A program made the position numbers and the translations under genes. Under the pieces are notes generated by a model, which saw only the letters and a list, made by a program, of their open reading frames with translations, did no database searches and was not told the origin of the DNA. DNA of 64,000 bases from positions 62,001-126,000 of the forward strand of contig CBDIDQ010000056.1 in assembly GCA_965277695.1 (NCBI GenBank), read 5' to 3'. Below are positions 57,697 through 64,000 of the stretch, piece after piece. The first letter of the stretch is position 1. The number at the start of each line of letters is the position of its first letter. Source of the DNA: JABSOG01 sp965277695 (GTDB lineage Bacteria > Pseudomonadota > Gammaproteobacteria > Enterobacterales > Alteromonadaceae).

Positions 57697-57769
57697 AACT
57701 GTTGGGCGGTCGCTACAACAACGGAATAATTCACAGAAATGGTTGGATAGCGAACTGTTGGGCGGTCGC
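57697..57769 (+). repeat. 17-bp direct repeats
   Basis: AACTGTTGGGCGGTCGC occurs at 57697-57713 and 57753-57769, with partial similarity continuing (T/G-ACAAC, then ACAACGG/ACAGGGG). Part of a 1-kb noncoding stretch, 57470-58534, that is full of repeats and hairpins. Confidence 0.8.
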
Positions 57770-57946
57770 AGTAACAGGGGGAGAACATTAGAATGGTAAA
57801 ATGAAAAAATGTTGTGAACTGGCGTTAAGTGGGGATTTTAAAATACATTTACAAGGAACTATTAGGTCAGTTATGCAGCCTTTATCCCCTTGGAAAAGGG
57901 TTTTGCTTTGCGACCATAAGCGCGGTGCCGGTTTGGTTTAAATTGG

Positions 57947-58076
57947 TGAATCACGATAGTGATAAGACAATTGTAACCCTGTTGTAGAAAATACGCTTAA
58001 AACGGGCCTTATTTAGGATAACAACCGAAATATGTTGAAGCGAAATTGTTGAATCACGATAGTGATAAGACAATTG
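57947..58076 (+). repeat. 27-bp direct repeats containing a palindrome
   Basis: Identical 27-bp copies at 57947-57973 and 58050-58076, 103 bp apart, each centred on the palindromic ATCACGATAGTGAT. Either operator-like binding sites or recombination sites. Confidence 0.85.
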
Positions 58077-58138
58077 AGAGACGTCGATGAATAGTTTTCC
58101 TTGAAATTTGACAGGCAAACGTCAATGAAAACCGTCTA

Positions 58139-58219
58139 AGGCTTCGCGAAATGAATAATTAACAATTAAGAGCAAAGTCAAAAGCTTGCATACTGGCGAG
58201 TAGGGATATTTGATTATTT
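58139..58219 (-). repeat. Long inverted repeat, right copy
   Basis: Reverse complement of 34931-35017 with a few changes: AGGCTTCGCGAAATGAATAA at one end and CTGGCGAGTAGGGATATTTG towards the other. With the left copy it brackets dotA, the pentapeptide genes, the cassettes, the dotDCB operon and the recombinase. Confidence 0.8.
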
Positions 58220-58277
58220 TACTTTTCTAACACCCTAATATCGTTAAATTAAGGTTACAATTATTTATCAACATTCA

Positions 58278-58336
58278 CGAGGTTGAAACCTCGTCTACGG
58301 CAGAGGGGATACGCCGTAGACGCGAATTCATTCGCG
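58278..58336. repeat. Three adjacent short hairpins
   Basis: CGAGGTT/AACCTCG, TCTACGGC/GCCGTAGA and CGCGAAT/ATTCGCG stand back to back and are followed by TTTTT. Palindromic intergenic element; the last hairpin plus T run could also terminate transcription from the left. Confidence 0.7.
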
Positions 58337-58534
58337 TTTTTCAGATAATGAAATGTAACCCTGTTTGATTGGTGCCAAATTTACATTAAGTTAACGAACC
58401 AGCGCTGGCATCTGGCAATTGACCAGGGTCACCCGGTAGCCACTGTGGTTTGCACGGCACAGACCAGATCAAGGCTTGGCCGGGCATCAATGTTGGAATA
58501 CAAAGGGCCACATTCCAATCTAAAAGTAACCCTA

Positions 58535-58939
58535 TTACGATAGATTTTCCATAACAACATACGACTTGCGACGTTTTTTAGCCTCTTGGAATCCTGTCCA
58601 CTCATTAAAACCACCACCATCATCGGTATGCTTTTGCTCTGCGTAATAATAAATGTGATAACTCATCATATTCAAAGCTAATTTAAAGCGAGCATAATCA
58701 GGAGAAGTATTTGGGTGGAACGATAGTGCAATATCATCTCTGAATAATCCCGGATAAAGCCTTGCCAGTTCTCCGGCACCATAATTAGAATCATGAGAAC
58801 AGCCAAATTGTTCACAATACTTTTCATACGAAAGTGGGATATTTTTAACGTCTTTTTGATCAAAAGATTTATTGGGGTCAATAGCTTCATTGTCATTTGT
58901 ACAAAAGGCTACAGTTGACAAGTAGTCAAATACGTTCAT
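58535..58939 (-). CDS. Unknown soluble protein
   Basis: The ATG at 58939 is preceded by AAGGAAACCTC, a good ribosome-binding site; the frame itself extends to 58996. The 134-residue protein contains two Cys (EQFGCS and FCTN), an aromatic run (YHIYYYAEQKH) and a basic end. No signal peptide or known family. Monocistronic. Confidence 0.65.
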   Translation of the reverse strand: MNVFDYLSTVAFCTNDNEAIDPNKSFDQKDVKNIPLSYEKYCEQFGCSHDSNYGAGELARLYPGLFRDDIALSFHPNTSPDYARFKLALNMMSYHIYYYAEQKHTDDGGGFNEWTGFQEAKKRRKSYVVMENLS

Positions 58940-59175
58940 GAGGTTTCCTTGATTGGATAGTTGATAAAACCGTAACACTATTAAGTAATGCGACAATTAA
59001 TGTGGACTTCGCCTTGGAAAGACTCATAGCTGCATTGAAGAGGTCGCCTACCGGTGGTGTCATATTACCTTGAACTCGGATTTTGTGGGTTTTTGACCTG
59101 TTCAAAGCCTCCCCGGTTAGTTACATGGGAAGAGCCGATATGAGATCACAAAGAAATGGGGAGTGAAGTATTATT

Positions 59176-59568
59176 TTATGCGTAAGAACCAGCGTCATCA
59201 AAAAACCGAGACACCCCTTCGTTGCCCTTAATTAAATTGACAGCAGCCTGTGCTTCAAGGAGCGATTCACCTAATACAGATTTTTCAGCAATATAAGGGG
59301 AGCCGTGATCAGTCTTGACCAAATAGGCGATATAGAATTTGGCTGCTAAATCGTAGACGATGGTCCAGTCGTTATCAGGCACTCTTATGAGGCCAACTTG
59401 TTCTTCATTTCTTGTGACCAACCATCCCCCGCTAACTTGGATGATTAGACTTGCGTTTGTCGGCGTTGACCTTCTGACAATTTGAGTATCATTGTTCCAA
59501 CCGGCACCACCGTGTTGCCTGATTTGGGCGTCTAAGGGGATCAGAAACAGGTGTTCTAACTTAACCAT
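59176..59568 (-). CDS. Unknown small protein
   Basis: A 130-residue soluble alpha-beta protein starting MVKLEHLFLIPLD. Regular strands (LIIQVSGGWLVTRN, TIVYDLAAKFYIAYLVK) suggest a small folded domain. No motif recognised. It is divergent from the methyltransferase gene at 59775; the 206 bp between them should carry both promoters. Confidence 0.6.
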   Translation of the reverse strand: MVKLEHLFLIPLDAQIRQHGGAGWNNDTQIVRRSTPTNASLIIQVSGGWLVTRNEEQVGLIRVPDNDWTIVYDLAAKFYIAYLVKTDHGSPYIAEKSVLGESLLEAQAAVNLIKGNEGVSRFFDDAGSYA

Positions 59569-59774
59569 TTTTTTGCATCCATTGTCATCGGGTTATTGAT
59601 GGGACCAAGGTAACAAGATACCTGGCCAAAGCAATTTTGATGAACACCTGTCGTTAATGCTGACATAAATCCAAGGAGCTTCCCCTACCCCTCATGTATT
59701 TCTCTGTCAGTTTTCTTCTGTCCACCAGCTGATACATTGTCAACAGGTTAAGACGAGAAACGGTCAATAAGAGC

Positions 59775-61142
59775 ATGATTATAGAGCAAGTATCCTATTC
59801 AACAGTTAAAGAAAAACGTGGGTCTCCACACTTGTGGATTGAAGGTGTTCGGCTGTCAGTAGCAGGGTTTGAGCGTAGCCAAAAATATACCAGAGTAGTC
59901 AATGAAGTTACCCGAACAATAGTATTATCTTTGGTTGACGACGGTGATTACGTGGTTTCTGGTCGTCAGAGAAACCTTCGAGATATACCTATACTCGACA
60001 TCAACCTCGGTAGGGGTATGACAGCATTTGCCAGTGGCACCCGGTACCGGGCAGTATTCACTACACGCCAAATTATCATTTCCATTCATCATGAACAGCA
60101 AGCACAATATCGACGTGAAGAGCGGCTAATAAATAACGCTTTGACAGGAACGATGGTTGAAGCGTCGGCCTGTACTGGCGGTGGTATATCGACTGCTGCG
60201 ATACATCAGGCATTTAGCGAAAATATGCTAAGGTCAAGGGTTGACTGGGTAGTTGATGTGAATTTGAAATATCTTCAATCTGCCTATGCCCATTGTTCAG
60301 CCATCACTGCCGATACCAGGTGCTATGAAGCGCAGCTGGAAGAATTAGAAACTCATCTGTTAACCGAGGTTGATGCTTTGGGTTTCTCTTTGCCATGCAC
60401 CGGGTTAAGTCCATCTGGACGCGCCAAGCATAAAAAAACCCCAGAACAACATGAATCAGGAACATCCATATTCGGTATCATGGCAATGATAAAAGCAGCC
60501 AATCCTGCCATTATAATATCTGAAAATGTCCCTGAGGCGAAAGGCAGCCCAATGTATACATTGATAACGCAAGAACTGATTCGCCGGGGTTATAGGATCG
60601 TTGAAGCGGTATTAGACAACGAAAAAACTGGCACCTTTGAAAAGCGTAAGCGTTACTGGTTTGTCGCGATATCATCGGGATTGCCAGAAAAACTTTTTGA
60701 TGGAATTTTTGATTTCCAGATTAAACGAAAATATAACCAACTTAACGATCTTCTTGATCCCGATGCACCGGAAGAAGAATGGAAAGACCACCAATATCTC
60801 AAAGATAAAGCCCTTTCCGACGCGGCAGCTGGCAAAGGGTTTAAGCGTCAACTAATGACGGGCGAAGAAGATAAAATTGGCACCATAGGACGCCATTATA
60901 ACAAACGCAGAAGTACCGAACCTTTCATTGTTCGCCCAGATGGCAAGGAACGCTTATTGTCTGTGGTTGAACATGCCAGAGCCAAGTGTGTACCAGAAAA
61001 GCTGGTCACTCACTGCAATGCCACCACAGGTCACGAAATATTGGGGCAAAGTATTGATTATCGTCAGGCGTTTGCTCCCATGTACTTGGTATTAAAAAAT
61101 ATGAAAGAATGGCTAAATATCAATATAAGCCAAGCGGCATAA
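59775..61142 (+). CDS. C5-cytosine DNA methyltransferase with N-terminal extension
   Basis: A 455-residue protein. After an unusual 115-residue N-terminal domain come the C5-MTase motifs: ACTGGGIST (motif I), SLPCTGLS with catalytic Cys 208 (motif IV), ENVPEA with Glu 250 (motif VI) and KRKRYWFVA (motif VIII). A C-terminal motif X-like GHEILGQSIDYRQAFAP is present. Methylates cytosine in DNA. No restriction endonuclease gene is adjacent, so it is an orphan, as on many conjugative plasmids, where it protects DNA in new hosts. Followed 233 bp later by a PAPS-reductase-like gene in the same direction. Confidence 0.88.
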   Translation: MIIEQVSYSTVKEKRGSPHLWIEGVRLSVAGFERSQKYTRVVNEVTRTIVLSLVDDGDYVVSGRQRNLRDIPILDINLGRGMTAFASGTRYRAVFTTRQIIISIHHEQQAQYRREERLINNALTGTMVEASACTGGGISTAAIHQAFSENMLRSRVDWVVDVNLKYLQSAYAHCSAITADTRCYEAQLEELETHLLTEVDALGFSLPCTGLSPSGRAKHKKTPEQHESGTSIFGIMAMIKAANPAIIISENVPEAKGSPMYTLITQELIRRGYRIVEAVLDNEKTGTFEKRKRYWFVAISSGLPEKLFDGIFDFQIKRKYNQLNDLLDPDAPEEEWKDHQYLKDKALSDAAAGKGFKRQLMTGEEDKIGTIGRHYNKRRSTEPFIVRPDGKERLLSVVEHARAKCVPEKLVTHCNATTGHEILGQSIDYRQAFAPMYLVLKNMKEWLNINISQAA

Positions 61143-61157
61143 ATATCTAGTTCAAAA

Positions 61158-61174
61158 GGGGGGTTAACTCCCCC
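61158..61174. terminator. GC hairpin after the methyltransferase
   Basis: A G6/C5 inverted repeat around TTAACT, 16 bp after the stop codon. There is no T tract, so termination is only possible. It separates the methyltransferase from the next gene. Confidence 0.3.
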
Positions 61175-61375
61175 GCTCGATAACCCTCCCTTTCCAGCAA
61201 TCTCCCAATATCCACCAGCATCGTTTATACCCTTTTAATTGCGATAACGGTATTAAAAGTCAGACCTCTTCGGCTTCCCGCTCAGTTGAGCGATGCCGGA
61301 TTAAATCATACGTTAGTTCTAGAAAAACTGTTTAAAAAACCAGTTATTCAACAGAAGCTAACAAGGTGATCATAA

Positions 61376-62767
61376 GTGGACATTAAACGACTACAGACAA
61401 CAATTACACCATTCCTGAATGGCCGATTTGAACTACCCAAACCAACAAAACAAGGAAACGAACTGATCCATATTGTTGGTGTATCAAGTGGGATCGACAG
61501 CACAGCAACAGCATTGGTACTCAAAGCGCTATACCCTGAGACCAAGTTTTTATATGTATTTACGCCAGTTGGCGATTGGGAAGCTGATGGAACCGACGAA
61601 GCGTTGAATAAATTGTCATCATTTCTTGACGCCAAGATCACCAGAGTCTCATCTCGCTTGGGAATGATAGATCATATAGACAAGGCTGGTGGATTCTTGC
61701 CGTCTCAAAGACAGCGCTGGTGCACATCAACGATGAAAATTTTACCCATGCAGCGCTATATGAATTTTTTGCGTAAACAATATGGAAGCAGCCTTGAATT
61801 TGCTCAATACACGGGCATTCGGGCAGATGAGCCAACACGGCAAGGCGCACAATATATGGACGGTGATATTACCAACTATTTTCCATTGCAAGCCTTAGGA
61901 TTGGACAAGACCGCTGTCAACAGTATTGTTCAACAGACTATCGGCATACCACTCTATTACCTTGAAAAGACTCGCAGTGGTTGTTCTGTTTGCCCATTTA
62001 GCCGCAAGTCAGAGGTGATTGCAACTATCCACAGAGAACCACCCAGACTGCAACAGGCAGCAGATTTAGAAGTCATGCCAGATAATGTCATCAGTATATA
62101 TAATAACCTCCCAACACCAGTTTCAGTTGATACCAGCATCAGCCGAGGCATGTTGGCCTTTGTTCGCCCTGACTGGCTTGGATACAAAAAAATGGGTTAT
62201 CAAGGGTCAAGGGGGAAAGCAAAAAAAGCGCCTACCATTGATATGTTTTCCCAAAATAGCAAGCACCTGTTTGTTGCTGTTGAGTATTCATACTGTGATG
62301 CGTTTCGTTTCATGGACCCAGTTTACACAGAACAGGTTATCACCTACAGCACATCCTTGGGCGGACTGAAAACGGCGTTAAAACATTTCTGGTTACATCG
62401 GCTGCAAACAAAGGAACTTCATGATATTGCCACTGATGCAGCGCTTGAGAATGAAAAGCAAATAGCGATTATCCAGATTGAAGTTTACGACTATGACAGG
62501 ATGATCCCCAAGAAACCGGAGGATACATACACCTGGCAGAACGACAAAACCCCATTGATAGCGATACGAAAGGCCATTGCCATAATACAACATATTTTGC
62601 TGGTTGAAGGTCTCAAGCAGGAGGATAACCCGGCAATCGAAAAAGTGAGAAAGTTTCACGGAGAAGTACTGAATTTTCAGCGCTACACGCCACCAGCACG
62701 ATCTGAACTCATCGACGACATTGATATAGAAGATGCCCCGATTATTTGTAACACCTGCTCTCGGTAG
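61376..62767 (+). CDS. PAPS-reductase-family (PP-loop) enzyme with Cys pair
   Basis: GTG start with AAGGTG upstream. The 463-residue protein has the PP-loop SSGIDSTA at 37-44, a second strand FTPVGDWEADGTDE, RWCTSTMKI with a conserved Cys, YTGIRADEPTR, and a CSVC pair (Cys 203 and 206) in SGCSVCPFSR. This is the pattern of PAPS-reductase-fold enzymes such as DndC, which adenylate a substrate using ATP and carry an Fe-S cluster. The remaining 200 residues are unassigned. With the C5-MTase next door it may take part in DNA or nucleotide modification, but no dndA/B/D/E genes are seen. Confidence 0.78.
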   Translation: MDIKRLQTTITPFLNGRFELPKPTKQGNELIHIVGVSSGIDSTATALVLKALYPETKFLYVFTPVGDWEADGTDEALNKLSSFLDAKITRVSSRLGMIDHIDKAGGFLPSQRQRWCTSTMKILPMQRYMNFLRKQYGSSLEFAQYTGIRADEPTRQGAQYMDGDITNYFPLQALGLDKTAVNSIVQQTIGIPLYYLEKTRSGCSVCPFSRKSEVIATIHREPPRLQQAADLEVMPDNVISIYNNLPTPVSVDTSISRGMLAFVRPDWLGYKKMGYQGSRGKAKKAPTIDMFSQNSKHLFVAVEYSYCDAFRFMDPVYTEQVITYSTSLGGLKTALKHFWLHRLQTKELHDIATDAALENEKQIAIIQIEVYDYDRMIPKKPEDTYTWQNDKTPLIAIRKAIAIIQHILLVEGLKQEDNPAIEKVRKFHGEVLNFQRYTPPARSELIDDIDIEDAPIICNTCSR

Positions 62768-62865
62768 TCAGGGGGTGACTGCGATGTCACCCACATTTGA
62801 ATGACGCCCGGTTTAAACATACGTTGAGGTTAACACCAGCCGTTTAAATTGATGGGATACAAAAA

Positions 62866-63639
62866 ATGATAATAGAGATAAATAACAAGTTGAATCAAAA
62901 AGAAAAAAACGAACTATGTGCCGCGTTTCTGCTCCAAGTTTCCGCTGCTATCAGCCATCGAGGTTTCATGGCGTTATATCAATCAAATGTCAGTCGCTTT
63001 GGTCAGATAAACGGCATTTTCGACCGGATCAGACTCGACCTGATGGTTCAAGCAAAAAATTCATTGGATTGGGACGTCGTTAAAAAGCATCGTGCTAGGA
63101 CTGGAAATACCAACATACTCCCTTCATTTTCTTTTTCAGAACTATCGAAAGAAATGAATTTGTTGGCACACACATTACACCCAAGTGTGAAGAAAAAGCA
63201 CAGTCTATTCACAGTATCAAGGAGTCAAAAATTTGACCGTAAGATATACAATACACTCAAAAAGACCAACCAATTCATTCAATACCTGAATGACTATGAA
63301 AAAATTCCCTGTCAAAACACACAGTTAACTTTTAGGATTAAAGGTGCTCTATTTGCTTTGCGTTGTTTTATCGAATCAGTAGACACTTTAAGATACACAA
63401 CCCATCATCACCGATTCGAATCCTTATTAGCCACTGTTATTAACAAACCTATGGATTATATCTCTATGGGCTACGTCCACGATCTATTCTGCCATGACAA
63501 GGTAGCAATTATCAATAAAAATAACGTTGTCGCTATCCACATAGCACCAAACTGGCTTAGCACAATGCTGGAATTGAACGGCTCAGAGAATCTGCCAGAT
63601 AAATCATTGAAGTATAACCGATTCCCGATGGTCGCTTAG
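62866..63639 (+). CDS. Unknown protein
   Basis: A 257-residue basic, helical soluble protein. A segment rich in Lys and His (TLHPSVKKKHSLF) and a helical core are visible; no catalytic motif. It follows the PAPS-reductase-like gene by 98 bp in the same direction, so may share its transcript. Not recognised. Confidence 0.65.
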   Translation: MIIEINNKLNQKEKNELCAAFLLQVSAAISHRGFMALYQSNVSRFGQINGIFDRIRLDLMVQAKNSLDWDVVKKHRARTGNTNILPSFSFSELSKEMNLLAHTLHPSVKKKHSLFTVSRSQKFDRKIYNTLKKTNQFIQYLNDYEKIPCQNTQLTFRIKGALFALRCFIESVDTLRYTTHHHRFESLLATVINKPMDYISMGYVHDLFCHDKVAIINKNNVVAIHIAPNWLSTMLELNGSENLPDKSLKYNRFPMVA

Positions 63640-63757
63640 TCTTTAGGGGAGGTGCTGATTCATCTAAATGAGTAACCTTCCCTTATTTGCCCCATTAACC
63701 AAAATTATCACATACTGCCGGATAAATCGGCATTACAGCCAACAAAGAGGCGCTTAA

Positions 63758-64000
63758 ATGTTACCCCCAAAAAAACCAAACACTAGCGACCGCCAAAGCC
63801 GTCACCGTCGGTTCCACCTGCCCTGAGTGCAGCCACCAGGATACTTTCAATGCGTCTGATTGGGTCATTGATGGCGTAATTGCTTTTGTGCAGTACACAG
63901 CATATGACGTCACCTGCTCGCAGTGTAAAACAGACTATGCTTTTCAATTGCCTAACACGCCACTCAATCAGCAAATCAACGGAGCAATTCCAGACTTTTA
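63758..64000 (+). pseudogene. Zinc-ribbon protein gene, frameshifted at an A7 run, 3' partial
   Basis: The ATG at 63758 (GAGG upstream) is soon out of frame. One base inside or after the A-run at 63769-63775 must be skipped to reach the frame that stays open to the window edge: TAKAVTVGSTCPECSH, then VTCSQCKTDYAF, a four-Cys zinc ribbon. Either a sequencing error, a mutation or slippage. Confidence 0.6.

Overview
The window looks like part of a large conjugative plasmid (or plasmid-like integrative element) from a marine-type gammaproteobacterium. The grounds are a moderately AT-rich composition, a dispersed I-type (Dot/Icm, R64 tra/trb-like) conjugation gene set, an actin-type (ParM) partition gene, iteron arrays, Vibrio/Alteromonas-style integron cassettes with attC sites, and IS66 and palindromic-repeat debris. 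I saw no rRNA, tRNA, CRISPR array or housekeeping gene. The genus assignment is a guess from style, not from a marker gene.

Layout. 1-16.0 kb: one giant ORF, open at the left edge, joining a plasmid-primase-type Toprim domain, two low-complexity repeat blocks, a long unassigned middle, an adenine-methylase-like domain and an SNF2-like helicase. 16.4-17.8 kb: a 12-residue-period pentapeptide-type repeat protein with a membrane tail. 18.1-24.8 kb (+): a tight operon of three unknown genes, a lytic transglycosylase, DotM and the DotL coupling ATPase. 24.9-33.0 kb: a TPR-CHAT protease gene and a TIR gene, followed by IS66 wreckage and flanked on both sides by matching iterons. 33.0-39.6 kb (-): an acidic disordered protein and an operon with three related secreted proteins. 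39.8-42.1 kb: DotA. 42.1-46.4 kb: a MITE-like element, a membrane protein, a second longer copy of the pentapeptide-membrane protein and a third pentapeptide protein. 47.4-50.6 kb (+): integron-type cassettes without an integrase; the first attC is interrupted by an RT-less group IIC-type intron relic. 50.6-56.0 kb (-): DotD, DotC, DotB, IcmT, ParM, a possible ParR partner and a TcpQ-like protein. 56-58.5 kb: a tyrosine recombinase and a repeat-rich noncoding kilobase. 58.5-64 kb: two unknown genes, a C5-cytosine methyltransferase, a PAPS-reductase-like enzyme, an unknown gene and a frameshifted zinc-ribbon gene running off the edge.

How it works together (inference). DotL/DotM form the coupling complex, DotB powers the channel, DotC/DotD are outer-membrane lipoproteins, and DotA and IcmT are inner-membrane parts. 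DotG/DotH/DotI/DotE-type genes, the relaxase and the replication initiator are not seen and presumably lie outside. The giant methylase-helicase and the C5-MTase/PAPS-reductase pair may protect or process incoming DNA. The TPR-CHAT + TIR pair is the best candidate for an uncharacterised defence system. Its iteron flanks, and the stop codon supplied by an IS66 end, make this locus the most interesting in the window.
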